Notes: generated by a model from the sequence alone, not told the origin. Shown: positions 15,580-23,805, numbered from the stretch's first letter. The stretch is DNA of 64,000 bases from Thermococcus eurythermalis (GCF_000769655.1 NZ_CP008887.1:1488001-1552000); one strand, 5' to 3'. Numbers and translations are program-made.

Positions 15580-16341
15580 ATGAAGCTCATAATGGCAGAG
15601 GTCTTCAACAGCTGGCAGGGTGAGGGGGGCAGTGTCGAGGGCTCTGCATTCGGAAGGAGGCAGATATTTGTCCGTTTTGCAGGGTGCGACCTTCATTGCC
15701 AGTGGTGCGACTCAAGGGAGTACATAGATGCCTCCCGCGTTTCACGCTGGCGCTACGAGGTAGAACCGTTTACTGGAAAGTTCGAGTACAGACCAAACCC
15801 TGCGGAACTCGATGATGTCGTCAACGCGGTTCTCCGCCTCGACACTGGGGATATCCACTCGATAAGCTACACCGGCGGCGAGCCGACGCTCCAGGTAAAG
15901 CCCCTGCGGGCCCTTATGGAAAAGATGAAGGAGTTCGGCTTCGACAACTTCCTTGAGACCCACGGCGGGCTCCCGGAGCTCGTTAAGGAGGTCGCCCACC
16001 TCACTGACTATGCGAGCGTGGACATAAAGGACGAGACCGCCAAGGCAACTGAAGACTGGAAGTCGCTGGTGCTCCGTGAGGTGGAGAGCATAAGAATTCT
16101 GAAGGAGACCGGTGCAAAGACCTACGCCAAGCTCGTGGTGACAAAGGACACGAAGATTGAAAACGTCCGCTGGTATGCTGAACTTATGAAAGACCTTGCC
16201 CCGCTCGTAATCCAGCCAAGGGAGCCGATAGACATCACCCAGGCGAGGTTAATGGAGCTCTACCGTGAGGCGGCCAAGATAATGGGGAGAAAAAATGTCG
16301 GCCTGAGCTTCCAGGTGCACAAGTACCTCAACGTCCTGTGA
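15580..16341 (+). CDS. queE: 7-carboxy-7-deazaguanine synthase QueE
   Basis: 253 aa radical SAM enzyme converting 6-carboxytetrahydropterin to 7-carboxy-7-deazaguanine, an intermediate of archaeosine (tRNA position 15) in Archaea. The QueE hallmarks are the N-terminal FNSWQGEGGSVEG, the cluster motif CDLHCQWCD (C-x3-C-x2-C, about residues 31-38), SYTGGEPTLQ, and the late ETHGG motif. Length is normal for the archaeal enzyme. ATG 15580 follows GAGGTGT. No other archaeosine gene is in the window. Confidence 0.92.
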   Translation: MKLIMAEVFNSWQGEGGSVEGSAFGRRQIFVRFAGCDLHCQWCDSREYIDASRVSRWRYEVEPFTGKFEYRPNPAELDDVVNAVLRLDTGDIHSISYTGGEPTLQVKPLRALMEKMKEFGFDNFLETHGGLPELVKEVAHLTDYASVDIKDETAKATEDWKSLVLREVESIRILKETGAKTYAKLVVTKDTKIENVRWYAELMKDLAPLVIQPREPIDITQARLMELYREAAKIMGRKNVGLSFQVHKYLNVL

Positions 16342-16350
16342 GGTGAGCTC

Positions 16351-16785
16351 ATGAAAAGGGCCCTCTTCCTCGTGGCCCTTTCAGCAGTCTTTGTGTTTGT
16401 CTCTCTTTACACTCAGGACTCCAACCCCATGGCTTCGCAGATAAGCGCTGTCCTGTCACTCCTGAGTCTTCTGACGGGCTCGGTTTATATCAACCGCTGG
16501 GAAAAAGCTGGTAAACTCGTTCCCTGGGCAGGTTCGGTTTTGTCCGTTCTTCTCTTCCTGAACTATGGAAATCCACTCTATTTACTCGCCGGCCTTTTAC
16601 TTGGAATTGGCTTTCTCTGGAAGTCCGAGCTCTCGGTAGTACCCCTTGTGTTTGCTGGTCTTATCCTGGGCTGGCTCGCCTTCCAGGAGGAGGCATACCT
16701 TGTAAGAACCATAGGCTCGTTTATCCTCGCGGTGAGCATAATAATCGGCACTGCCTCACTGTACTTTGCCGTTAAGTTCAGGTGA
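16351..16785 (+). CDS. Small integral membrane protein, unknown
   Basis: 144 aa with four to five hydrophobic segments and almost no soluble part. ATG 16351 follows GAGGTGAGC, nine nt after queE, so it may be read through from that operon. No family motif was recognised. Codon use is like its neighbours. Confidence 0.7.
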   Translation: MKRALFLVALSAVFVFVSLYTQDSNPMASQISAVLSLLSLLTGSVYINRWEKAGKLVPWAGSVLSVLLFLNYGNPLYLLAGLLLGIGFLWKSELSVVPLVFAGLILGWLAFQEEAYLVRTIGSFILAVSIIIGTASLYFAVKFR

Positions 16786-16800
16786 GTTTTTAAGCAGAGG
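16786..16800 (+). promoter_or_regulatory. Box A ahead of the sRNA candidate
   Basis: GTTTTTAAGCAG (16785-16796) fits an archaeal TATA box and lies about 25 nt before the C box at 16819, consistent with an independent transcript for the sRNA. Confidence 0.35.
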
Positions 16801-16813
16801 AGCCAACTACTAC

Positions 16814-16871
16814 CGGCGATGATGACATTGGCCTTTGGGGTCATTGATGCCCGGGATCGACGGCCTGAGCC
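16814..16871 (+). ncRNA. Candidate C/D box guide sRNA
   Basis: A terminal GGC/GCC stem encloses C box GATGATGA (about 16818-16825) and D box CTGA (16865-16868). An internal TTGATG (16843-16848) could serve as C', with a degenerate D' just before it. The overall span of about 58 nt is typical for Thermococcales C/D sRNAs. The sequence before the D box (CGGGATCGACGG region) would be the guide for rRNA or tRNA 2'-O-methylation. A box A lies the right distance upstream. The weak D' box leaves some doubt. Confidence 0.5.
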
Positions 16872-16879
16872 TCCGTCAA

Positions 16880-16937
16880 CTTTTTAAACCTCCGTCCTCT
16901 TTTAGTAACTCATGGAAAGATTAAAGGCAGGGGGTGA
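16880..16937 (+). promoter_or_regulatory. Promoter and RBS of the TIP49-type helicase gene
   Basis: CTTTTTAAACC (16880-16890) is a box A; transcription would start near 16910. GGGGGTGA (16930-16937) is a strong ribosome binding site four to five nt before GTG 16942, which argues against the ATG at 16912. Confidence 0.45.
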
Positions 16938-16941
16938 GAGG

Positions 16942-18267
16942 GTGCCAGCGGGGATAGAGGAAGTCGCAAAGGTCTCTTTTGACAGGGTTGGCATGCACTC
17001 CCACATAAAGGGCCTCGGCCTCGACGAGAACGGGAAGGCCAGGTTCATCGCCGACGGCATGGTCGGGCAGGTTAAAGCGAGGGAGGCCGCTGGAATAGCC
17101 GTTGAGCTCATCAAGCGCGGAAAGCTCGCAGGTAAGGGGATTCTGCTCGTCGGCCCGACCGGGAGCGGTAAGACGGCCATAGCAATGGGAATAGCCAGGG
17201 AGCTCGGTGAAGACGTCCCCTTCGTCCAGATAGCCGGGAGCGAGATTTATTCCGCCGAGGTCAACAAGACGGAGTTCCTGAAGCAGGCCATGAGGAGGGC
17301 GATAGGCGTCAGGATAAGCGAGGAGAGGAAGGTCTACGAGGGTGAGGTCGCCAAGATTGAAATCAAGCGCACGAGGCACCCCTTTAACCCCTACGTTGAG
17401 GTTCCCGAGAGTGTCATCATAACCCTCCGCACAAAGGACGACGAGAAGACCGTCAGGGCCGGCAGGGAGATAGCGTACCAGCTCATGGAGATGGGAGTTG
17501 AGGAGGGCGACGTCATACAGATTGACGCCGAGACGGGCAGGGTCTCAAAGATAGGAACCACGAAGGAGGAAGAGGGGCTGTTCTTCAAGCGCAAGGTGAA
17601 CCTCCCAAACGGCCCGGTTCTCAAGATAAAGGAGTTCACTTACACAGTCACGCTCCACGACCTCGACGTGGCGAATGCAAGAGGAAACATCTTCGGCCTG
17701 CTGTTCAGCACCGGGGCGGAGATAAGCGACGACGTCAGGAGGCGCGTTGATGAGACCGTCAAGAGCTGGGTCGAGGAGGGAAGGGCCACCCTCGTCCCCG
17801 GAGTGCTCTTCATAGACGAAGTCCACATGCTAGACATCGAGGCCTTCTCGTTCTTAGCCAGGGCAATGGAAAGCGAGCTAGCGCCGATCCTTATCTTGGC
17901 CACCAACAGGGGAAGGACGAGGATAAGGGGCACCGACATAGAGGCCCCGCACGGCATACCGATTGACATGCTCGACAGGCTTCTCATAATCAACACCGAG
18001 CCCTACAGGAAGGAGGAAATCAGGGAGATAGTGAAGATAAGGGCCAAGGAGGAGAAGATTGAGGTCAGCGAGGAGGCCATAGAGTACCTCGCCGAGCTTG
18101 GAGAGAAGACGAGCCTGCGCTACGCCGTCCAGCTCCTCGCACCTGCTAGCGTCCTGGCAAAGGGCGGAAGGGTTGAGAGGGAGCACGTCGAGAAGGCCAA
18201 GGAGTACTTCGCCGACCTCAAGAGGAGCATCGAGTTCGTTGAGAAGCTTGAGGGCATGCTTAGCTGA
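16942..18267 (+). CDS. TIP49/RuvB-like AAA+ DNA helicase
   Basis: 441 aa homologue of eukaryotic RuvBL1/RuvBL2 (TIP49/TIP48). The order is an N-terminal helical segment with HSHIKGLGLD, Walker A GPTGSGKT (about 72-79), a beta-rich insertion domain (about 125-290, including RTRHPFNPYVEVPE) typical of TIP49 and absent from bacterial RuvB, Walker B LFIDEVHMLD, sensor 1 ILATNRG, and the sensor 2/lid region GEKTSLRYAVQLL. It should form hexameric ATP-driven rings acting on DNA or in complex assembly. GTG 16942 gives the start usual for the family, close to VSFDRVG. It appears monocistronic. Confidence 0.9.
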   Translation: MPAGIEEVAKVSFDRVGMHSHIKGLGLDENGKARFIADGMVGQVKAREAAGIAVELIKRGKLAGKGILLVGPTGSGKTAIAMGIARELGEDVPFVQIAGSEIYSAEVNKTEFLKQAMRRAIGVRISEERKVYEGEVAKIEIKRTRHPFNPYVEVPESVIITLRTKDDEKTVRAGREIAYQLMEMGVEEGDVIQIDAETGRVSKIGTTKEEEGLFFKRKVNLPNGPVLKIKEFTYTVTLHDLDVANARGNIFGLLFSTGAEISDDVRRRVDETVKSWVEEGRATLVPGVLFIDEVHMLDIEAFSFLARAMESELAPILILATNRGRTRIRGTDIEAPHGIPIDMLDRLLIINTEPYRKEEIREIVKIRAKEEKIEVSEEAIEYLAELGEKTSLRYAVQLLAPASVLAKGGRVEREHVEKAKEYFADLKRSIEFVEKLEGMLS

Positions 18268-18337
18268 TTTCTCTCCCTTCCTGGTTTTCCACAACACTTT
18301 TAGGCTTTTAGTTCTCTAACACTTTTGGTGGTGGAAT

Positions 18338-18979
18338 ATGCATAAAGCCAATATCCTCCTTCTCCTGCTGGTTCTTCTCGGGGCCATAGCCAGCGGGTGC
18401 ATCTCTTCGGACTCAGCCAGTACCAATACCCAAGAACTTGATGGTGGTGCCACCACAACACTCGCAGTTAAAAGCGCCGATATAAACGGCACATTTTCGG
18501 GCTGGGTGACAGTGCCTGCATCGGTTTTTGAAGATGTCCTGGCGCTCTTCAGAGATATGAACGCCACTCTGTCCGCATTTACGGTTAAAGTGGTTGGAAG
18601 AGACCTCAACGCCAGCATAGTGGTCTCAGCGCTGAAGCTTGTCCCACCCTTCGTCCCTAAGGACTTCAACGTCACGGTCAACGGCAGGCCCATTATAGGC
18701 ACAGTCTGCGTCCCATACGCAGAGAGAATTCCCATCTTAATCGAGGTGCCACAGGAGAACTTCAACACGACTTCTTATCTGAGCGTGAGGCCCCAGAAGG
18801 TGTTGAGTATTGAAGGTATGTGGGACACTGAGAGGCTCGATGAACTCAACGGCTCGACGATAATGAGGAACGGCGACATGGAGCTCAAGGTCATGGTCAG
18901 GGCGCCCGGCGACTACATCTTCACCGTCTTGTGCAACGGCACGGAGGTCTCTTCAGGCGGGCTGGAGGTGAGTGAATGA
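18338..18979 (+). CDS. Predicted lipoprotein, unknown function
   Basis: 213 aa with a hydrophobic signal ending in the lipobox-like ASGC (Cys about 21), a Ser/Thr-rich tether, and a beta-rich exported domain carrying several NxT/S sequons. The cysteine should be lipidated and anchor the protein to the outside of the membrane. The domain is not one I recognise. GGTGGTGG precedes ATG 18338. The stop overlaps the start of the next small membrane protein. Confidence 0.75.
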   Translation: MHKANILLLLLVLLGAIASGCISSDSASTNTQELDGGATTTLAVKSADINGTFSGWVTVPASVFEDVLALFRDMNATLSAFTVKVVGRDLNASIVVSALKLVPPFVPKDFNVTVNGRPIIGTVCVPYAERIPILIEVPQENFNTTSYLSVRPQKVLSIEGMWDTERLDELNGSTIMRNGDMELKVMVRAPGDYIFTVLCNGTEVSSGGLEVSE

Positions 18980-19167
18980 GGAAGCTGTTCTACGCCCTCC
19001 CATTTCTCGTCTTCGGGTTATGTGTCTTGATGATGGAGCCAACGATTTCCCGGCTAATCGTTGTCGGGCTGGCCTGGTTGACCTTTCTCATCGAGTACCG
19101 CTATGGAGGAGAAAGCAGAGAAGGGGAAGAGCTGGTCGCGCTCGGCGTCTCAACTGCCTCGTCCTGA
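18976..19167 (+). CDS. Small membrane protein
   Basis: 63 aa with two hydrophobic segments (about 4-20 and 24-40) and an acidic tail. GGAGGTGAG at 18964-18972 precedes ATG 18976, which overlaps the lipoprotein stop (ATGA). Likely part of the same membrane assembly as the lipoprotein; function unknown. Confidence 0.6.
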   Translation: MRKLFYALPFLVFGLCVLMMEPTISRLIVVGLAWLTFLIEYRYGGESREGEELVALGVSTASS

Positions 19168-19262
19168 TGCCCCTTTACAGGGCAATCTCGTTAATACTGG
19201 CAGTCTCAATATTCCTCCTCGAACTGGCGGCGCTGTTCATAAAATTCAAGCTGAAGGGCTAA
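19167..19262 (+). CDS. 31-residue single-span membrane microprotein
   Basis: An ATG shares its A with the preceding TGA (TGATG, 19165-19169) and opens a 31-codon frame consisting of one hydrophobic helix and a basic KFKLKG tail. The overlap pattern is the one used for translational coupling elsewhere in this window, which supports it as a real third member of the 18338 operon. It could also be the remains of a longer frame joined to the 63-aa gene by a lost frame. Its stop overlaps the convergent PIN gene. Confidence 0.45.
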   Translation: MPLYRAISLILAVSIFLLELAALFIKFKLKG

Positions 19263-20260
19263 CCTCCCATTATCTCCATCAGCTTCCGGCACAGCTCAAG
19301 GTGGAATCTGAACTGCAGATAAAGATTGTCCTCTGCCGGGAACACCAGCTTGAGCTCGTCAATGTTTACCTTGCCCCCGAACTCGCCGAAGACGAGAACT
19401 CCGTTTACATCAATCACCCCGAAGACTGCAGCAAGGTTGAAGAGGAGCGTCCTGAGCTGGTATGCACTAACGACGTGCCTTCCAAGTTTTTCTCTGGGGT
19501 ACTTAAAGAGGAAGTACTCCAGCCCTTCCATCTTGGCGACGTCGGTTATGGCGATGTCGGCGGTCAGGAAGACGAGCAGGGAAGGCGTCATGTTGTCGTA
19601 CCTCTTGAGGGTCTTGACTATAATTTCGTCGTTGTTGTGGGCCGGCTCGTCCACGCTCTCGGCGATTATCACCCTCGGCTTCAGCCTCTCGAACTCCTTA
19701 AGGGCTATGTACGCCGCTTTCCTGCTCCTCTTGGTTCTCCTGTTGGTGAACTCCCTGAGAAGGTGGGCGTTTAGAACCCTTCTGGCAATCTCCCCCAGCT
19801 GTTTATGGCGGTACTTGTAGTTCATAGCGTCCTCGATTTCCTTCTTCACACCCTCTGCCACGACTATCTGGTACTTGTCAAGGGGCCTGTACGAGGAGAT
19901 GAAGCGGTGGTAGAACAGGTTCGTATCGGGCGCAAAGGCAACTCCCCTTTTTAGCCTCTCGTAGAGCTCAAGCGTCTCCTCGAACTCGGCTATGTTCTCG
20001 TAGCGGAGGATTCCGGAGGAGATGAAGCACTCGTAGAAGTCGCCCCACGTCGGGAGCTCCGAGGCGAACCTCTTCGGGACGCGGGAGTTGATAGCCCGCT
20101 TATCGGCCAGAACTTCCACGATGTAGCCCCTTCTGGCCGGCCTTGCTTTGAGGAGCGGGAGCCCATAGAGCGGGTAGCCCACCTCAAGTTCTCCTCCCTC
20201 CGTGAGGAGGTTGATGAGAACCTGCAGTTCCGGCTTGGTTATGACCTCAGCGGGACTCAT
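19259..20260 (-). CDS. PIN-domain ribonuclease-like protein
   Basis: 333 aa. The first 105 residues form an uncharacterised N-terminal domain. A PIN fold follows, with acidic residues in FAPDTNLFYH (about 112), VKKEIED, SVDEPAHNNDE and LTADIAITD, the four-site pattern of Mg-dependent PIN nucleases. The last 70 residues are a helical C-terminal domain. It is expected to cut RNA. ATG 20260 is preferred to ATG 20266 or GTG 20269 because GGTGATG lies before it. It overlaps the CARF-like gene by 14 nt, so the two are coupled and the PIN protein may be an effector controlled by the CARF-like sensor. Confidence 0.8.
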   Translation of the reverse strand: MSPAEVITKPELQVLINLLTEGGELEVGYPLYGLPLLKARPARRGYIVEVLADKRAINSRVPKRFASELPTWGDFYECFISSGILRYENIAEFEETLELYERLKRGVAFAPDTNLFYHRFISSYRPLDKYQIVVAEGVKKEIEDAMNYKYRHKQLGEIARRVLNAHLLREFTNRRTKRSRKAAYIALKEFERLKPRVIIAESVDEPAHNNDEIIVKTLKRYDNMTPSLLVFLTADIAITDVAKMEGLEYFLFKYPREKLGRHVVSAYQLRTLLFNLAAVFGVIDVNGVLVFGEFGGKVNIDELKLVFPAEDNLYLQFRFHLELCRKLMEIMGG

Positions 20261-20738
20261 CGCCATCACCGAGGAAGTTCTTGAGGGGCTGCATGTGAAC
20301 CGGAATCATCATATGGGGCCTGTCCGGGAAGTCCCTATCCAGGAGGGCCATATAGACTATGAACGAAACCGGGAACTCCCTCGCCTGCACTATCGCGGCT
20401 GCGACGAGCGCTTTTCTGCCGGAGGTGATGTCCAGCCCTATCGTGTATCCCCCGTCTCTAAGCTCCGAGAACAGCTCTCTGAACCGCCTGTCGGCCTCAA
20501 AAAAGCTGTCGTCGGGTATTACGACGGCCTCAATCCTGGGGGTGAGACCGTAGGCCTTGGAGATGGCCCTTAGAGCTTTCTTAACCTTCGGCAGGACGGC
20601 CCTGTATCGCTCTTCCGTGAAGATGTATATGCGCTCAATCCCTCCACTCACTCTCTTCTCCTTCAGGATTTTGTAGTAGGTGTTGACCGCCGCCCACGGC
20701 GAGCGGCCGAGCAGGGTCACGTAGGCAATCTTTACCAT
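20247..20738 (-). CDS. CARF-like Rossmann-fold protein
   Basis: 163 aa. It opens with a Rossmann strand and loop YVTLLGRSPWAAVNTYY, like the N-terminus of CRISPR-associated Rossmann fold (CARF) proteins, and carries the diagnostic LDITSGRKALVAAAI motif (about residues 100-114), matching the D-x-T-x-G-x-K ligand-binding loop of CARF/Csx1-type sensors of cyclic oligoadenylate. There is no fused effector; the adjacent PIN gene could supply it. ATG 20738 follows GGGTGA and overlaps the upstream membrane-protein stop. No CRISPR or Cas10 gene is in the window, so the source of any second messenger is unknown. The CARF call is by motif only. Confidence 0.65.
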   Translation of the reverse strand: MVKIAYVTLLGRSPWAAVNTYYKILKEKRVSGGIERIYIFTEERYRAVLPKVKKALRAISKAYGLTPRIEAVVIPDDSFFEADRRFRELFSELRDGGYTIGLDITSGRKALVAAAIVQAREFPVSFIVYMALLDRDFPDRPHMMIPVHMQPLKNFLGDGDESR

Positions 20739-21187
20739 GGCACGTTCACCCATAGATAAGCGGTGATGCCGTAGAGCACCGCCAAGATGAATGGAACGGC
20801 CAAAACACGCCCCTTGACCAACTTGTGGGCAACCGCAAAGGGCACGAGGGCCAGTACCACGTACTCAATGCCATACGTCTCCCGAAGTCCAGCCCCGCTT
20901 AGGGCGAAGAGACAGAGGAGCAATGCAACGACTCCGGCCGGAACCATCAGGAGCGTGAGCACGAGCAGGTTTAACGCGGGGAAAGGCTTCTTCTCGGGGA
21001 TTGCGACAATCCAGAAGAGAAAGCTCAGAAACAGGAAGTGAATAAACAGTCCCCGGAAAGTCACGTCCAGGTTTGGTTCTCCCCGTGCGGGAGCGTAGTA
21101 AAACCACGCGGCTCCAACGGCGTAGGCAACGGTCAGGGCGAGGGCAACCGCCAGATGGGACAGTGGAGAGGAGCGGGCGTTTTTCAT
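20732..21187 (-). CDS. Polytopic membrane protein in the CARF-PIN operon
   Basis: 151 aa, five predicted hydrophobic segments separated by short loops, no recognised family. It starts 12 nt after the DUF2284 gene and its stop overlaps the CARF-like gene start. Its conserved position with a ligand sensor and a nuclease makes it a candidate membrane component of the same module, but this is inferred from overlap alone. Confidence 0.65.
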   Translation of the reverse strand: MKNARSSPLSHLAVALALTVAYAVGAAWFYYAPARGEPNLDVTFRGLFIHFLFLSFLFWIVAIPEKKPFPALNLLVLTLLMVPAGVVALLLCLFALSGAGLRETYGIEYVVLALVPFAVAHKLVKGRVLAVPFILAVLYGITAYLWVNVPW

Positions 21188-21199
21188 TCCCTAACACCA

Positions 21200-21661
21200 C
21201 TACTCTATTAGCACCATTCCGTACAAAACGCTTTCGGAGAAGTCTATCTTGACGAGGGAGCTTATCTCAACCCCAACCGCGTCAATGCTCGGCCTGACTT
21301 TCGTTGGGAGCCTGCAGGGCTCGCCCCGCTCGAAGGGGCAGTCGGGGCAGAGGTTGCAGTTGCCGGGGAAGAGGGCCATCGCGTAGAGCTTTCCCTCCCT
21401 GAAGAACTCGGCCTCTTTTTTGAGGAGGTAGAGGATAGCTTCCCGTTTTTCCTCTTCAAAGCGCTCCATGTCTATCTCGAACTTGATAAGCAGGGCCCTC
21501 TTGAAGTGGGACACCCATTCCCTGGCCTCTCTCCAGTCCGGGGCGTGGGGCGGACAGCTCGGCCTTTTGCCGTACATAGGACACGCCCGGCACTTCCAGA
21601 CCGGCCTCGGTGAGACGACTATCTTCTCCGCCGGTATCTCCTTCTCCCAAACCACGCGCAT
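21200..21661 (-). CDS. DUF2284 cysteine-rich metal-binding protein
   Basis: 153 aa protein of the DUF2284 family, recognised by the motifs WKCRACPMYGKRPSCPPHAPDW near the N-terminus (read as C-x2-C then CPP) and NCNLCPDCPFERGEPC in the C-terminal half. The clustered cysteines probably bind an Fe-S cluster or zinc; no activity is established for the family. A box A (GTTAAATAC) lies about 28 nt before ATG 21661, so the transcript is nearly leaderless. It heads the four-gene minus-strand unit ending with the PIN protein. Confidence 0.85.
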   Translation of the reverse strand: MRVVWEKEIPAEKIVVSPRPVWKCRACPMYGKRPSCPPHAPDWREAREWVSHFKRALLIKFEIDMERFEEEKREAILYLLKKEAEFFREGKLYAMALFPGNCNLCPDCPFERGEPCRLPTKVRPSIDAVGVEISSLVKIDFSESVLYGMVLIE

Positions 21662-21733
21662 GGTTGTTTGAACGCTCCGGGGTATTTAACCTTTAGCAAA
21701 AGCCTTTTACGGGGTTGAGCGCAATATTTAACT

Positions 21734-22288
21734 ATGAGGGCCATAGTTCCTCTTCTAATAAGTGCCCTATTAATCGGTGCAGGCTGTATAGGCGGTGGGG
21801 GTGAGAAGATGACCGCGCCGAAGACCCTTGAGGTAGGCTCCGTCTTCCACGACGGGGACTACATTCCGGCCAAGTTCACCTGCGAGGGTGAAGACATAAA
21901 CCCGCCGATATTCATCGGGCACATAAGTGAAGAAGCGAAGAGCCTCGTCATCATAATGGACGACCCTGATGCACCTTCAGGGACTTTCACCCACTGGATT
22001 GCCTGGAACATTCCGCCCGCGGGTGAAGTTCCTGAGGACGTTCCCAAGGTCGAAAAAGTTGAGGGCCCAATTCCGATGGTTCAGGGCAAAAATGACTTTG
22101 GAAGGATAGGCTACGGCGGGCCCTGTCCGCCGAGGGGACACGGGGTGCACCACTACCACTTCAAGGTCTACGCCCTCGACACAATGCTGAACCTTCCGCC
22201 GGGGGCAACAAGAAAAGAATTGGAGAAGGCCATGGAAGGCCACGTTATCCAGTGGGGAGAGCTCGTGGGCCTCTACGAGCGGAAGTGA
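21734..22288 (+). CDS. PEBP/YbhB-family lipoprotein
   Basis: 184 aa phosphatidylethanolamine-binding-protein (Raf kinase inhibitor-like) family member. A short signal ends at the lipobox GAGC (Cys about 17), so unlike cytoplasmic YbhB this copy is exported and lipid anchored. Family signatures are the DPDAPSGTFTHWIAWNIP core, GRIGYGGPCPPRGHGVHHYHF and the terminal HVIQWGELVGLYER. The ligand in Archaea is unknown. The gene is divergent from the DUF2284 operon and convergent with the SemiSWEET gene, whose stop abuts its own. Confidence 0.88.
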   Translation: MRAIVPLLISALLIGAGCIGGGGEKMTAPKTLEVGSVFHDGDYIPAKFTCEGEDINPPIFIGHISEEAKSLVIIMDDPDAPSGTFTHWIAWNIPPAGEVPEDVPKVEKVEGPIPMVQGKNDFGRIGYGGPCPPRGHGVHHYHFKVYALDTMLNLPPGATRKELEKAMEGHVIQWGELVGLYERK

Positions 22289-22546
22289 TTACCCTTTCTT
22301 TTCCGTCAGCTTCACGACGAGGTTTATTGCGCTCTGGAACGCCGACAGGAAGTTCAGGGTGAAGAATATCCAGTCTCCTATCAGGTAGGAGTATATCGTC
22401 AGCAGGGTCGCCGCTGTCACGTAAATCACTATGAAACCCATGTTCAGCGGGCACTTCCTCGTCCTTATCGTCTCCAGCGTCTGTGGAACCCACGAGCTCA
22501 CGAGGAGCAGCATTCCGATCAGTCCTATTATTTCTCCCCCGTTCAT
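22289..22546 (-). CDS. SemiSWEET/PQ-loop family transporter subunit
   Basis: 85 aa with three transmembrane helices and the PQ-loop motif SSWVPQTLETIRTRK in the first helix, as in SemiSWEET sugar transporters, which dimerise to form a full carrier. AGGTGAG precedes ATG 22546. The PQ motif and three-helix length fit well; the substrate is not known. Confidence 0.75.
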   Translation of the reverse strand: MNGGEIIGLIGMLLLVSSWVPQTLETIRTRKCPLNMGFIVIYVTAATLLTIYSYLIGDWIFFTLNFLSAFQSAINLVVKLTEKKG

Positions 22547-22647
22547 GGTCTCACCTGGGGGTAACAGCGGGAGGCCGTTAAAAAAGGGTTTTGGAGGGAT
22601 TTTTGTTAAAAAACCGTGGCAAAGCTTTTCTTTTTAACTCCTGCGAG

Positions 22648-23103
22648 CTAAAGTTCGCTCGCGAGCATTGAGGTTGCCCACGTCTTGACGTCTTCATCCA
22701 TTATGTCCTCTATCAGCTCCATAGCCCTCTTTACGTCCCCCTTCCGGGCGAACCTGAGTGCGACCTCTGCCTGCACCTTTGAGCGGTTGGGGAGGTCGGT
22801 TATGTGCTCCGCTATGTACAGGGCGTCATCGAACTTCTCCATCTCCAGAAACTCAAACGCCAGCCCCATCAGGTTCTTCGTTGGATTCTTTGTCTCAAGG
22901 GCGGTCTCTATGGCCCTATCTAGGGCCTCCCTATAGTCCTCGCCCATCTTCGCCATCTCGATTACTATCTCATTGACAGCCTTAGAGCGGACGCTCCCGT
23001 CGGGTATTCCCTCGGCGAGCTCCATGGCCTCGTCGAACTTCCCCGCCTTCACGAGCTTCATCACGGCGTCGTAAAGGGCCCGTGAGCGGTACCACGCCTG
23101 CAT
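22648..23103 (-). CDS. Helical-repeat (TPR-like) protein
   Basis: 151 aa made of about four repeated helix pairs of roughly 33 residues (AGKFDEAMELAEGI, MEKFDDALYIAEHI, KGDVKRAMELIEDI), with the spacing of TPR or related alpha-solenoids. A protein-interaction adaptor is likely; the partner is unknown. ATG 23103 follows GGGGGT, which lies between it and the upstream ATG 23115, so the shorter form is preferred. Confidence 0.75.
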   Translation of the reverse strand: MQAWYRSRALYDAVMKLVKAGKFDEAMELAEGIPDGSVRSKAVNEIVIEMAKMGEDYREALDRAIETALETKNPTKNLMGLAFEFLEMEKFDDALYIAEHITDLPNRSKVQAEVALRFARKGDVKRAMELIEDIMDEDVKTWATSMLASEL

Positions 23104-23199
23104 GAAAACCCCCATATCATTACGACCCCGAGGGATTTAAGGGTTCTGGTCGTGTGTTAAATTTATAACCCCCGACCCCGATAAAGGGCAGGTGGTCTG

Positions 23200-23805
23200 A
23201 TGAAGAAAGTAGGAGTGCTTTTGCTGTTGTTATTTCTCATAGGCTTTTCCGCTGGATGCATAGGAAGTGATAATACGGATACGACCTCTTCAACGTCCAC
23301 AGCCGCTCAACAGGACTACGTTGACGTCAACGGCACTAAGATATACCTCGATAAGGTTCACTTCTACATGTACGGTGCAAAGACCTGCCCCCACTGCCGG
23401 AACATGAAGGAGAAAATACCTGCGAAGTATGGAGAGGAGGCCTTCACATACTACGAGCTCGTCAACAACCAGACCAACATGGAGCTATTCAACCAGCTGG
23501 CGCAGCTCACGGGCATAACCGGCGTCCCTGCGATAGCAATCGCCTACAACGGGACGCTCTACGCCGTCATTGAGGGAGAGTTCGACGTGGAAAAAGCGCC
23601 CGAAATCATTGCAACGGCCATGGAAAACAACGGGGTATTCCTCATCGTCGGTAAGGTATACCTCCTACCCCGCGACGAGCCCAAATGGAAGCTCGTTATT
23701 GACGCCCTCCACACGCTGTTCGTTGAACACGAACCCGTTGACGTCCAGGAAATACTCGACCAGCTGAAGGCCAATTCAACCTCTGCCGGAAACTCGACGG
23801 GTTGA
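23200..23805 (+). CDS. Thioredoxin-fold lipoprotein with CPHC site
   Basis: 201 aa exported redox protein. A signal peptide ends at SAGC (Cys about 20). After a Ser/Thr tether comes a thioredoxin-like domain with active site TCPHC (about 65-69), the CPHC type of disulfide oxidoreductases, and the cis-proline GVPAIAI. It should work outside the membrane as a thiol-disulfide exchanger. The next gene is a CcdA-type electron carrier starting 62 nt later; together they form a plausible transmembrane thiol relay. Box A AAATTTATAACC and GGCAGGTGG precede ATG 23200. Confidence 0.85.
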   Translation: MKKVGVLLLLLFLIGFSAGCIGSDNTDTTSSTSTAAQQDYVDVNGTKIYLDKVHFYMYGAKTCPHCRNMKEKIPAKYGEEAFTYYELVNNQTNMELFNQLAQLTGITGVPAIAIAYNGTLYAVIEGEFDVEKAPEIIATAMENNGVFLIVGKVYLLPRDEPKWKLVIDALHTLFVEHEPVDVQEILDQLKANSTSAGNSTG

